Below are positions 30,504 through 40,673 of a stretch of DNA of 64,000 nt, piece by piece. The translations under genes and the position numbers were made by a program. Origin of the DNA: Phymatolithon calcareum. Taxonomy: Eukaryota; Rhodophyta; Florideophyceae; Hapalidiales. The DNA lies in NCBI GenBank assembly GCA_977006965.1, contig OZ345367.1, positions 1,674,001 through 1,738,000 on the forward strand, given 5' to 3'. Positions within the stretch are counted from its first letter, which is position 1; each line of letters starts with the position of its first letter. The notes below the pieces were generated by a model, which saw nothing but the letters and a program-made list of their open reading frames with translations, made no database searches and was not told where the DNA came from.

Positions 30504-30986
30504 TGTGTGCGTCGACTGCCGGACTCGATTGAATGTGTCGAGAGGGCAGCGATCTGCACTGTTCTTCTTTTGTCGGGAGAGGACGCTCACTTTCGATTGA
30601 CAGCACCACAGGCTCGGCAGTACTGTAGGGTGTCTCCATTTCGTGACGTGGAAAAATTCTGCCGCCCTTTACAGTACAAACAAATTTCTAAAAATCAATT
30701 TGGACGTGTCATAGGAGTTTGGGATTCATGAGAAACGCAACCTGTCCAATTCCAACGTTGGACTCTTGCTCAGCTGAGGTCATGGGGGAAGTTGAAGTTG
30801 CTAGCAGCCGCAGAATAGCAGTTTTAAAAGAGGTCGTTTGAATTCTCAATACTTCCAACTACAATAGATGAATCATACAGTATGAACTAAGTTGAAGTTT
30901 AACCTTCTATAGCAAGTGAGGCACACCGAGGTAACACAACGACGTCAATCAAGCACATACGCAGAAAGTTTAGTACTGTACTTCAC
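30504..30986. other. Intergenic, nothing recognised
   Basis: This stretch is the 5' flank of the START-like gene (minus) and the 3' flank of the lipase gene (minus). No element was found. Confidence 0.35.
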
Positions 30987-32042
30987 TTACTCGAATACCT
31001 TTTGAGCAAACTCGGTCAATTTGTCAAAGAATAAATCACGCCCGCATTCCTTACTTTCATTATGCATCTCATGAAATGCTTTCGGCACCATTACCAGCTC
31101 GACATTATGCGCTATGGCATCCGCCAACTCCTTACTCCCCACCGGCGCAACGATTTGATCTTCCTCCCCTTGCACAATGAGCACCGGAACATCCGACCTC
31201 AGACAACACTCCGCATTCTCCCTAACAGCCTGCACAACCGCATTCCCCTTTTTCAATATCGAACTTGCCAATCCAAAAGAAACCAGATTCATTCTACAAT
31301 CAGCAAACACAAACACCAAAAAGTCAGTTTCCATCACAACCATCCCAAGAACCAATCCCAAAAACACGTACAATTCCGTATCACCCCCCTTATACAACGC
31401 AACAATCTTCCCATCATGAGAAATATCCTCCCCCCTGATATCACTCGCCCTCGTCACCATCCTCATAAAAGGCACCGCCGTCACAACATGCACAACCGGC
31501 AACAAAAACCGATTAAACCCCGACACAACCGGCTCAATAGCCGGCGCGGACAGAAAAACACCTTGCACCTTCCCAATCTCATCCCTCTCCATCGGATCCA
31601 TCCCGCTAGCAATACTCGCCGTGACCAACCCGCCAAGCGAATGCCCCATAAGCACCACCTTCAAATCGGGCCCGAATCGCTCAGCCAGTGCCGGAAACAC
31701 CCGTCCGCGCACATCGCATTCAATGTCTTCAATATCGCCGATTTTGCCACGCCCCCCACCGGACCCGCCGTGGCAGCGCATGTCGTATGTCGCAACGGCG
31801 TCCAGCGCCGGCACGCGCGTTAATAACACGTGCGCTACATGCTTGTAGCGACGGCTGTGCTCGCCGATGCCGGGGTGCCAGAAGGCGATGCGACGATGGG
31901 GGGCGAGGGGGAGGGTGGAGTTAGGGCGGGTCCAGAAGATTACCTTCAGGGTTGGATCGCCTTCCGTTGAGATGTGGCGCACCTCCTCCGATACGTGCAG
32001 CTGCCAGTCCACTACGCTTGTGTCCTTTTCGTCTTTGGCCAT
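30987..32042 (-). CDS. Monoglyceride-lipase-like alpha/beta hydrolase
   Basis: The enzyme should cleave monoacylglycerols or similar esters. The lid-less core has the oxyanion motif around HPGIGEHSRRY, the nucleophile elbow GHSLGG, the acid in VPVLIVQGEEDQIV and the histidine in KAFHEMHNE, in the order of MGL/lysophospholipase family members. Translating straight through gives an odd hydrophobic insert of 26 residues. I read it as a 78-nt intron (31294-31371) with donor GTACGT, a CTGAC branch site and acceptor TGTAG. It is a multiple of three and stop-free; removing it restores family spacing (325 aa, exons 32042-31372 and 31293-30987). The start at 32042 (MAKDEK) lies directly after a GT microsatellite; the in-frame ATG at 32132 would translate that repeat as poly His-Thr. 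Confidence 0.8.
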   Translation of the reverse strand: MAKDEKDTSVVDWQLHVSEEVRHISTEGDPTLKVIFWTRPNSTLPLAPHRRIAFWHPGIGEHSRRYKHVAHVLLTRVPALDAVATYDMRCHGGSGGGRGKIGDIEDIECDVRGRVFPALAERFGPDLKVVLMGHSLGGLVTASIASGMDPMERDEIGKVQGVFLSAPAIEPVVSGFNRFLLPVVHVVTAVPFMRMVTRASDIRGEDISHDGKIVALYKGGDTELYVFLGLVLGMVVMETDFLVFVFADCRMNLVSFGLASSILKKGNAVVQAVRENAECCLRSDVPVLIVQGEEDQIVAPVGSKELADAIAHNVELVMVPKAFHEMHNESKECGRDLFFDKLTEFAQKVFE

Positions 32043-32043
32043 C

Positions 32044-32066
32044 GTGTGTGTGTGTGTGTGTGTGTG
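32044..32066. repeat. GT microsatellite
   Basis: About 11 GT units lie immediately 5' of the hydrolase start codon, that is, in its 5' leader or promoter. Confidence 0.95.
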
Positions 32067-32142
32067 ACGTTTCAACAATGAGTGACTTACGCCGGCCGGA
32101 TGGTATCCGCCGCGGTATACGAGTTGGGCCAAATAAATAGAG

Positions 32143-32636
32143 ATTTGGAAGAATGATTTTCAATTTAATGGTCAATCAATGCATTGATGCATGCATACCA
32201 CGGCAACGCAGATTACTGTCTGTTGCACGTGTCGATTGACCGGATATCATGTGCAGCATCGTTCTATGCTTCACTAGTTGCGCGCATGTACGGGTGCAGG
32301 ATATCTATTTGGAATCACGAGTGTGATGGCGAGGTCAATTACTTGCATACCATTAATATTTAGGTTGTTGCATTCGTGATATCCTTGCCGAATTGTCGCA
32401 AGGAATGGTTGATATCTATCAACGCAGATACGAGCAGAAATAAGTGCAACAACGAAAAGAAAACAAACTATTGCTTTTACAGCGTATGTGTAAAAGAAGT
32501 AATAACGTATCAAATGTTGCGACAGCGGTGCATATCACTCACAACCATTGTCCAACAAACAGGAACATCACCCCCGTGTTCGCTTTGTCGTCCTACTGAC
32601 AAATTCCTCATTATTCCCTTCCGTCTTCCCCTCCCT
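32143..32636. other. Intergenic, nothing recognised
   Basis: This is the region between the hydrolase and the linker gene. No gene or strong repeat was seen apart from the CCGT repeat at its right edge. Confidence 0.35.
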
Positions 32637-32664
32637 CCGTCCGTCCATCCGTCCGTCCGTCCGT
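32637..32664. repeat. CCGT microsatellite
   Basis: Seven tetranucleotide units (CCGT with one CCAT) lie just beyond the stop of the phycobilisome linker. Tetranucleotide tails also end the retroelements of this genome, so it could be the remnant of such a tail. Confidence 0.8.
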
Positions 32665-32677
32665 CCTCATCACAATC

Positions 32678-33058
32678 CTAGGAATTTCCACATGATCTCA
32701 TCTGCCCACCAGCGCTAAGCTCGACCTTGAAAATCCGTCCTCCCATCTTCTGAATCCGCTGCTGCTCCGCATACCACGACGAGAACGGGACAATTTTCGT
32801 CGTGTAAACGTTCTGCAACTCGCGGAACGTGTACAATCTGCTCTCACTGGGAAGCACGTATGTGACCTTGAAGCACCGTCGGTCCTTCTCCACCCCCGAG
32901 CTCTTGATGCGAAGGTCAGAAAGCGAACCAACTCCACTGCCGTCCATGTCGTACGCCATGTGCGGCACGGGACGGGATGACGGACGTTTGCTGCATACTA
33001 GTTTGCCCGACGTGAAGGAAGACGCCTTCACGGAAGGGGTTGCGGTAAATGCAAACAT
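32678..33058 (-). CDS. apcC-like: ApcC/CpcD-type phycobilisome linker, plastid-targeted
   Basis: This small linker caps or stabilises phycobiliprotein trimers; ApcC does so in the allophycocyanin core, CpcD at rod ends. The C-terminal 65 residues match the CpcD domain: FKVTYVLPSESRLYTFRELQ, then VYTTKIVPFSSWYAEQQ, then RIQKMGGRIFKVELS. The KIVP.SSWYAEQQRIQKMGG stretch fits ApcC best. Upstream, residues 1-55 are rich in Ser, Thr, Lys and Arg and begin MFAF; a phenylalanine near the N-terminus is typical of transit peptides in red algae and glaucophytes. The start at 33058 gives 126 aa; the in-frame ATG at 33265 would add 69 residues before the MFAF leader and is less likely. This gene is the main evidence for the kind of organism. 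Confidence 0.9.
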   Translation of the reverse strand: MFAFTATPSVKASSFTSGKLVCSKRPSSRPVPHMAYDMDGSGVGSLSDLRIKSSGVEKDRRCFKVTYVLPSESRLYTFRELQNVYTTKIVPFSSWYAEQQRIQKMGGRIFKVELSAGGQMRSCGNS

Positions 33059-33265
33059 TGCGGTCGTGCGGGCGAGCGAGCGAGCTGCTGACTTTTCTTG
33101 CACGCGTCTCGCGCTCTCGAGCTTGGGAGATGAGGTCGTGATGCACAGCCTGGACGGGGCTTCTTGGCGGCGATCGTATTGCTCCAGATTCAACCTGAAC
33201 GAGCCCCGAGGTACACTTCGATATCTTGGGCGAATCAGATAAATTGCTTTTTTTGGAAGTTTCAA

Positions 33266-33840
33266 AGTATTTTTTTAAACTTTTGCAAATTATTCGAGAG
33301 GACGTATGATTCGACTTTTGGAAAAGTATAAATCGGTCGACGGCGATCGATCCCGCCGGCACCCATCCATTCGATGTGTCATCTTGTAGTGGACAAGCCC
33401 CATGCGGGGGCATCGATCCAAACTGACGACCTTTGCGCTAATGCGTTCTTGTCGAAATGTACAGTACTTCATCTTATCTGCCCAATTGTGCAACTATTCC
33501 GAGGAATGTGAACCTGGTTGGACTTCATGTTCACACTTCAGTTCACATCGCATTCCCATCATGTTCTTGTATTCAGTCCGACTGGCGATGATCGAAATAA
33601 CTTAACTTTCATGCTAATGCAGATTGCTGGATTCTTCAAGAGCGAAAGCAATGTTGAGAATCAATTTCTGAGCCTAGTCATCCATTCTACTGTTCACGTT
33701 CAGTAAGTAATACAGTTAGTTTACTCAACAAAGCTTCACGACAACTAAATAGGAACCTCGTGCTGCTCCGGAATAATATACTATGCAAAGAGCGCCCTCC
33801 AAACTGCCGAAAAAACCACTCGCCAAACCAACACCAACAT
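33266..33840. other. Intergenic, nothing recognised
   Basis: This is the upstream flank of the linker gene and downstream flank of the Sec5-like gene. No gene was found. Confidence 0.4.
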
Positions 33841-36417
33841 TCACCTCCTTGGCTTGCTTCGCAATGATCCGTCACCCGCCAAACATCTTCTCAAAATCTC
33901 AGCGTCCTCAACTGCCGGCGTGACTGCCGTATCGGTGAGCCCTTGCGACCGAAAAGCGTCTCCCCCGTGACCTTCTGCGGCAAGTACATTTCTCATCGCC
34001 TGCATAGCTTCTGTAAATCCATTCAGAAGCATATAATGTTCATCTCCTTCCGCCGAAATGCAACTCGACACAACGTTCCTTATATATGAACAGTCCACCC
34101 AAACCTGTGCCGCATGTTCCGGTCTCAATTTTGCTGTCTTTGCCTTCATCGCGATAGCATTTCCCACTCGTGATATCACTTCCTTCGTCACCTCGTACAC
34201 CACCTCCGCATCTGCCCCTCTTCTCCTCGTATCCGTTGCGTTCAACGCCAACTCTAGCACGAGTTCCGGAGCTTGTGGACTGACATTCTTAATGCGACAA
34301 TTTTGCAATCGCGGTCCTCTTTCCGACCCCGTTCGATCGGGGTAAGAGACGATGCGAGCACCCATATGTTCAAGGAAAGGCGCCACACTTCGCACAAAGT
34401 CCTGCACCGATACTTCTCGCACCTGATTGATCACCGCCAGCGTTGCATCGTATTTCTCACCCACGCCATCATCGCCAAGAACGTGACAAACTTGGTCACG
34501 AACGGCATCCAGCGCGCTTGCTTTTGACTTGACGCAAAAAACCGCGACGTGCAACGCATGCGAGCCGTGATCCATAGACGAATCACCCACTTGCCCCAAC
34601 GATTCCTCCAGTACCTGCGCGGTAGTTGCGAGTGCTCCCATGCATGCATCCTTGAGAGCTCTTACACTGACGGCGATGGAATCTTGCTCTTCGTTCTTAT
34701 GCCCGAGAAAATAGTTAAATCCAACCTTCCCAGACTCCCCCTTACTGCTCCCACTTCTAACACACGCGGGCTTTTGCAAAATTTCATGCACCTGAGAGAG
34801 AGCTTCAGATACAACGAATTGCACAAATGCTGCTGCTTCCGACGCCGCATTCCAGTCCCGCATCACATCCAACGCAATTTGCTTTGCACTGCTCTCCACC
34901 GCACGTGCAGTACCGGTGAAAAAGTCCGTCGCCAATTTCGAGGTGAGCGACAGCAAGCGCGAAAGATGATCGTGAGGAATTTTCATCTGCAGCAGACAGC
35001 ACGCAAGCGCGCGCAAGACCTCCGACACAACCTCACGAGAAAGCACCCCCGTACCATTGGAAAATACGTTTTGCACAATTGAGACGTATCGGTCAATAAG
35101 CGCCGGAAGAAATTGACGAACATGCGCGCTGCAAGTCTCATACAACGATACTACGCATGCGAGACGCCAGTAGGTTGACAAGCCGTTGATAAACGCGACA
35201 GTTGTTGCGTTGACGAAGGAAGTCCATGCAATTTCAGCATGGTCATCTTGAAAACGATTCGGATCCACTCGTGAGGCCGCGTCAAGTTTTTCGTTCGCTT
35301 GGTCCATTCGATTCTCCAATGCCTGTCTGATGTTAATCTCACAATCAATCGAGGCGAGAATGGCAACTATTCGTTTCATTTGCATGCGCGATGTCTTCGC
35401 ATTTCCAAGTCTTTCAGACAAATTAGCTGCAAGTGCATCAATTCCCTCCTCAATGTCGCGTTCGATGCGCACGACCGTTTTCGGGTCCTGTGTATCCAGC
35501 CATTCGCGTCCGCGTACAAACTCGCGTGCCAAACTTTCAATGACATCGATAGGTAAATTTTTGGCATTTTTCATACGAGAACCAAGCGTGAACACCCATT
35601 CGAAACGCTTCACGATTGCAAGAACACGTTGTAGTTGCGCAATTTCTTGTTCACGTTGCAAAACGGAACTATACTTATCCTTCAGTGTTGTCTCTGCCTT
35701 TGCGAAAAGTTGCGAATTATCTTTCGTTGCATGCCTATCGGCTACCTGCTCGGCAATAAGTCTGCGAGTATTTTCAAGTTCCGCTGCAACGAGACATACG
35801 CTTGGATAGCTCTTCAATCTGAGTTCGTCGGCCTGATTATCGATTAGCGTGATAAGGTTGGACAGATTTTTAAGCCCCTGTATGAGATCGCTGCGTGATG
35901 TCTCCGCATGTACCTTTGCAAGATATACATCCGCGTCGAACAGGGTAGACGACGGATTAACAGGGGACGGAAGAATAGCGATATGCTTGGCGGCATCGGC
36001 AGCCAGTGATCGCTCGAAGAAAGTGGTATTACTCGTCGCATTTCGCCATCGCACGAGCGTGTTTGTCTGCAGATTGACGCGACCGAGACGCAATAGGTCC
36101 TCGAAATGCATATTGTTTCGCTTCGGTCGTATGAGGCGCTGTGGTGGGATGTTGTAGCGCGCGTTTGGATGCGGTGTCTCGGCCGGGGCGGGCGCGTCGC
36201 CGTCCGTTTTCTCGGACGGTACCGGTGAAAGCGGGCGCGGTGGTGGTGCGTTGCTTTCGATTTCGTCGGCGGAGAACGATGCCGTGATGCAGCGCTCCGG
36301 TGCGCTGGTAAAGCGCATGATGTCCGTCACGAGTGAGTTTGTGGCTTGCAGCGACGCCTTGCCCATCGCCTCCGCTTCCTCTACCTCCGCCCATGTGCTC
36401 GGTTCGAAGGCAACCAT
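33841..36417 (-). CDS. Sec5/EXOC2-like exocyst subunit
   Basis: The 858-aa product resembles Sec5, which helps the exocyst tether secretory vesicles to the plasma membrane. The best signals are FDADVYLAKVHAETSRSDLI (about residues 158-177), matching the family's F.p..fL..vH.dTs..dL start of the first helical bundle, and VLAIVKRFEWVFTLGSRM followed by a helix ending LAREFVRGREWL, matching the family's 'RFkflFnLP...Ya..v.eY.ka+.l' segment. The rest is all-helical, as expected for rod-shaped tethering subunits. Residues 60-110 are Pro-rich and probably disordered. Other CATCHR tethers (Vps51, COG, Exo84) share parts of this pattern, so the subunit identity is less sure than the class. Confidence 0.6.
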   Translation of the reverse strand: MVAFEPSTWAEVEEAEAMGKASLQATNSLVTDIMRFTSAPERCITASFSADEIESNAPPPRPLSPVPSEKTDGDAPAPAETPHPNARYNIPPQRLIRPKRNNMHFEDLLRLGRVNLQTNTLVRWRNATSNTTFFERSLAADAAKHIAILPSPVNPSSTLFDADVYLAKVHAETSRSDLIQGLKNLSNLITLIDNQADELRLKSYPSVCLVAAELENTRRLIAEQVADRHATKDNSQLFAKAETTLKDKYSSVLQREQEIAQLQRVLAIVKRFEWVFTLGSRMKNAKNLPIDVIESLAREFVRGREWLDTQDPKTVVRIERDIEEGIDALAANLSERLGNAKTSRMQMKRIVAILASIDCEINIRQALENRMDQANEKLDAASRVDPNRFQDDHAEIAWTSFVNATTVAFINGLSTYWRLACVVSLYETCSAHVRQFLPALIDRYVSIVQNVFSNGTGVLSREVVSEVLRALACCLLQMKIPHDHLSRLLSLTSKLATDFFTGTARAVESSAKQIALDVMRDWNAASEAAAFVQFVVSEALSQVHEILQKPACVRSGSSKGESGKVGFNYFLGHKNEEQDSIAVSVRALKDACMGALATTAQVLEESLGQVGDSSMDHGSHALHVAVFCVKSKASALDAVRDQVCHVLGDDGVGEKYDATLAVINQVREVSVQDFVRSVAPFLEHMGARIVSYPDRTGSERGPRLQNCRIKNVSPQAPELVLELALNATDTRRRGADAEVVYEVTKEVISRVGNAIAMKAKTAKLRPEHAAQVWVDCSYIRNVVSSCISAEGDEHYMLLNGFTEAMQAMRNVLAAEGHGGDAFRSQGLTDTAVTPAVEDAEILRRCLAGDGSLRSKPRR

Positions 36418-38397
36418 AGTGGCGAGGCAGAACGCACGACACTGACGCCGATTTGCTCACTGTATTGGGATGTCGGACGGGAAGTGTACACCGGTTCAAG
36501 GTCCCCCATGGAAAAAATAGGGCAAGGTTCACCTTCAATACTGTACGAAGGATAAATATATCTTTCAAAAATAAAAATAAATAAGTTTTCCAATATGATA
36601 ACCAAAATGGCACCTTTTTCAAAGCCTGGGCCTTCTGGAACAAATTTCTCGCAGAGAGCGGAAGATCTCGTTGAAAATGAAATCGGGTAGGATCTCCGTG
36701 TGCTCCATCTTTATTCGTAGAAATTACACTCTCGTCAAAAAACAGAGCATTTTCCGGTTCTATCAGGAGCATGGCATCTTAAGGTCCGCATCATAGAGGG
36801 AGCATCCGCTTCCAAGATAAAGCTTACTTTTCACCTTTGAAACACTCAAACCTTCTCCTGCACTAAAGCAATTTCTGTAATCAATGCTAGTGTTGCAAGG
36901 AACGAGGTTGGTTTTATCTTGGAAGCGAGTGCTTTCTCTATGATGCGATGCCTCTCTACTAAAACTATGGGGGCAACTGCTTAAGTACAGTAGACTTCCG
37001 ATCGCCTTCCAGCCATGGGTTTACTGGAAGCATAATGCGTGCTTCCAGCTCGCAGAACCTATACTGGAATTTAAGTCCCCTATTCCTGAAGCTTTGGCGC
37101 CACTGCATCATCGCGTGTCTGCAGGTCATTGCATAAACGTACCGCACTGTGAAAAATAGAATACGTTTGTGCGATTTTTCCTGAAATCGAGAAACTGGCA
37201 GCCAAAACGGATACTCCTCGAATTCAGCCAAATGTTGCCCACCCACTCGACTGCATACCCGAACCCGGCTGTCGTGAACTGTCTACTCCAGCGGGTCCAT
37301 CTATTAAACTCACGAACGCGATTCGCAAGGATTTTTTCGTGAACGAACGATGTTCAATCGCCTTTTTCCGAGTTGTACTTCGCTGCATGTGCTGAGCAGG
37401 GCGATTAGTGGACGTAAGCACACGGGTTCATCAGAAGAGGTTCGTAATTCGAAATTGAAATCATGAGCAACTACGCAGGAAAATGATCTGCATGGAGAGC
37501 TGTTTGGGATGCCCGCATTTGGAAAAGACACAACATTGCCTGAAGAGATTGCAATAGATAGATAGACACCCAAATATTGAAAATGGCAACTTGAGCCGCT
37601 TGCATAGACGCAGACTCAAGGATACCAAAGGGAAGTGTATTCAAAAAAATTAGCTCTTAAATGGCATCTCGAGCAAAAGTGGGTAAAAGTACCCCTGTTG
37701 TACCAACGAGAAAACTTTAGTTTGCCAACACGCGCTCATGATTCACGATTGAGGCTTGGCACAACCTCTGCCACTGATAAGATTCAATGCCGATTTCCAT
37801 TTTGACGACTTGCGCACTGCCTTCTTTCCACAAGGGGATAGTCTAACCCTGGTTTCGCGTTCTGACGCTCAGAACGTCTGAGAGTTCATGGTTTATTGCA
37901 AATGTCCAAAGAATGTTACTTGAAGCTACTGGGAGCTAGACGTTCTGAAAGTAGAGCTTATCTGAATCGAATTCGTCAGCAAGTTGAGTCCATGACCTAA
38001 CTTTTCAAAAGTCTCTCTCGTGTACATCGTCTACTGAAGCCTGGTTTAGTCTTGATTCATAGCAGAGCTCAAAACTTCCAACAATCTTTTCTGTTTTCGT
38101 CTATAAAAGAGAGTGCATTTCCAAACTTGAAAGAATTTCTCCATCATGAAGCGATCGATCAGCAAATACTAATTTGCACTTGTAACCGCCCTTTTTCCAA
38201 CCTTCCTGTTTGCCCTGACACTGAATTTACAAAAAATTTGGGCCAATCCAAGGGGACCGCAAGATTTCGTGTAGCACTTCTCTCGTCTGCAGCCGGCACG
38301 CCCCAATCCTTGAAGAAAAAGCGCATCTCGACCATTATCGCAACTCCACTTCGCCAACACCTTGACATAGCGCTCACTGCTCCTGCTTGGATCCACA
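36418..38397. other. Long intergenic region with one fold-back
   Basis: No convincing gene on either strand; open frames here are short and without recognisable motifs. The inverted repeat at 36791-36943 is the only clear structure. Confidence 0.45.
36791..36943. repeat. Inverted repeat, 31-bp arms, 91-nt loop
   Basis: Arms 36791-36821 and 36913-36943 match at 27 of 31 positions as reverse complements (shared core CGCTTCCAAGATAAA). The overall size of 153 bp fits a small MITE-like element; no target duplication is evident. Confidence 0.7.
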
Positions 38398-38754
38398 ATG
38401 CGAATGGAGGTCGTCGTTTGCTCCGTCATGGCCATCGGCCTCGCGGTCAGAGCAATGCTCTTTATGAAACCGCCGGGAGATTCGAAAAGTGTGAACGAGA
38501 ACCCGGATGAACGTGAGGGAGAGAATGGGAACAATGTGTCTCCTGCAGACTGCGCCGACGATGACTCTGCTGAGAAGCGCATCAATGGCGCGTCGTGCAT
38601 TTGTGAGGTGTGCAAGCTTCGTGAAATCAAGAGGAATTTTCGGCGTCAGATTAGATTCATCAGGTACCAGGGTCGGAAAGCGGCTAAGAGTTTTGTCAAG
38701 AAGCGTGCTATAGTCCTTGAAAGCAGACGTTGGTATGACTGCCGATGCTCTTGA
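38398..38754 (+). CDS. Small hypothetical protein with CxC..C motif
   Basis: This is an open frame of 118 codons with gene-like composition. It starts with a hydrophobic stretch (VVVCSVMAIGLAVRAMLF) that could be a signal anchor, continues with an acidic Asn/Glu/Asp-rich segment, and ends with a basic helix preceded by CICEVC. I recognise no family. Overlapping minus-strand frames are longer but look less protein-like. Confidence 0.35.
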   Translation: MRMEVVVCSVMAIGLAVRAMLFMKPPGDSKSVNENPDEREGENGNNVSPADCADDDSAEKRINGASCICEVCKLREIKRNFRRQIRFIRYQGRKAAKSFVKKRAIVLESRRWYDCRCS

Positions 38755-40673
38755 GAGAAGAATTCCACCTTGCTGCCGTATCATCAGATTTCCTGATGAG
38801 GGAATATTTGGGTTGTTCCACGGAATAGTTCTTGTCATTCCCCAGTACTGGTACTTCCCGTTTACTCATCGCTCGTTTATTTGGATGAATCTTTCGCTTT
38901 TTACGTGTCCTTCATCACGTACCTGCTCGCCAGTGCTTCGAGTATTTAGCTCTTCCTCAACCTTGATCCTTACAAATAGAGAATGCTGTTGGTAAAAAAG
39001 TAATATCTACAGCATTACAAAATGTTCCGTTTTACCTGCAGATCAACCGCGACCATAATTTCTATTCCTTTCCCCCTCTCTGTTTCCTTCTTGAACTGTG
39101 TTGCTACTTTTGAAACTTTGCGAAACAGTTTGCCACCAGCCCTTTTGGTCGAGTGAGCTGTTTATCGTATCGTCGGCGCTCCAGGGGCCCTGCTGAGGCC
39201 AGTTCAGATACACGTAGCTGGATGAATGGAGATTCGCTGAAGAGTGTCATATCGGTCGTGCTCCAGGAAGAGGAGCGGACGGGCTGCCTGGACACATTGT
39301 AAGACGACCCTGTAGAGATTCAGTAAAAGATTGTTCCCGACAAAAGGTTGCTGTCGCGCTTACTAGATCTTATTTTTCGTTCACATCTCGTCACCGATAT
39401 AGGGATATGGGTTTGGTACCGGAATAATGGCACCCACAAGTAAGGCTTCCCCAAGACCCAAGCACGTAATCGTGGACTTCAAGCCAGAATGGCTTGAAGT
39501 TAATGAATTTCTTCAATGACTCAGCTCGAGATCACTCCAGTAAGTTGATCCCGAACGGGCACATGCGTCGTTTCTGCCTGTACCTAAGTTTCCAGTTTGA
39601 TAAGCTCGCTTTCCGCTTTGGATCACTACAGCACTATTGCGCATCATTTTTGGCTAGGTATGAATTCATCCGCGGAGCCATGTGTAATGAGCGTGTCCTT
39701 GGCGCAATAATGGCACTTGGCGTTGGGGAGATCTCCACAAGGCCATTGCTATTATAACGCAAATTGGGTACCCGTTTTCGGTGCTCTTCGCGGAAATCAT
39801 CCATGTAGAGTAGGTATTGACCCCGTCTCGGACGTTGGAGAGGAACATCCGATCACCTGCTATGCAATATGGCACACGGTACATGAGCACCATCGCAAGA
39901 GATATCGCATTGCAGATAACCAAGAATAAGGCCCTCCTTTCTCCCTGTGATCCTCCAAGAGAACGTTCTTTTCTTACGACTTGCCCGTTCTCAAGAAGTA
40001 ACGGACTCAATGGGGATGCTTCCATTTCCTCAGCGAGCACCGAAGCGTTCAGACACTGTGCTCACAACAAGCAAGTTTATGAATAGCCTTTGAAGACGCC
40101 ATTCGATGTTTCAGCAAGCTCTCCGTTTTGCGCATCTGGAGAGGTGAAGCACAGAAAACCTTTACAGTGCAACGGCCGACCCGAGCGCTCTGGAGATTTT
40201 CCGTCTGCACAGCGCGAGCATGGAGTGATTCTGGCGGGAAGCCGCGATGGCTGATGCTCTAGAGAAGGGTGTTACAGAGAGGGGCGCTGAAATCCGCTTC
40301 GGCAGGAGTTTCTCTTAGACACTAAACACATAAAGGGCGAATATCGCTGAGTTTGCGCACGTGGTAAGTATACGATCTGAACATGTGCAAGTGGCGGGAT
40401 GCTAGCGCAGCTCAATATTCTGCATCGGTTTGTTTGTCTACTCTACCATTATGTTGTCCATATTTAGGTTCAAGCCGCTCAAGGCTATTATAGATCACAT
40501 CAATATAATTCACATAGAGCATCATATTTGTCTCTGTTCCGGCAGGACGATATGCCGCTAAATCATTCGTCCTAAGCTCCAAGAGAGTGCCACCTTCAAG
40601 GAGGCGAGCTAGCCGCTCAGTATTGCCTAGTGCATCCTGTCCATCTAAAAATATAATAAACCGAAACTTAAGC
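38755..40673. other. Long intergenic region
   Basis: Only one weak candidate gene was found (39666-40040, minus, listed separately). A transcript could extend through introns that I could not place. Confidence 0.35.
39666..40040 (-). CDS. Possible membrane protein fragment
   Basis: This 124-codon frame begins MEASPLSPLLLENGQVV-like and then contains one hydrophobic span (ALFLVICNAISLAMVLM). It could be the first exon of a spliced membrane protein. No family was recognised and the tail looks non-coding. Confidence 0.25.
   Translation of the reverse strand: MLAEEMEASPLSPLLLENGQVVRKERSLGGSQGERRALFLVICNAISLAMVLMYRVPYCIAGDRMFLSNVRDGVNTYSTWMISAKSTENGYPICVIIAMALWRSPQRQVPLLRQGHAHYTWLRG

Noticed and set aside
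31294-31371. A transmembrane segment in the hydrolase
   Set aside because: The hydrophobic stretch coincides with a GTACGT...TGTAG intron whose removal restores normal family spacing.
33841-36417. COG6 or Vps51 instead of Sec5
   Set aside because: The VHAETS..DL motif and the RF..vF..gs segment fit Sec5 better, though all are related tethers, so confidence was kept moderate.
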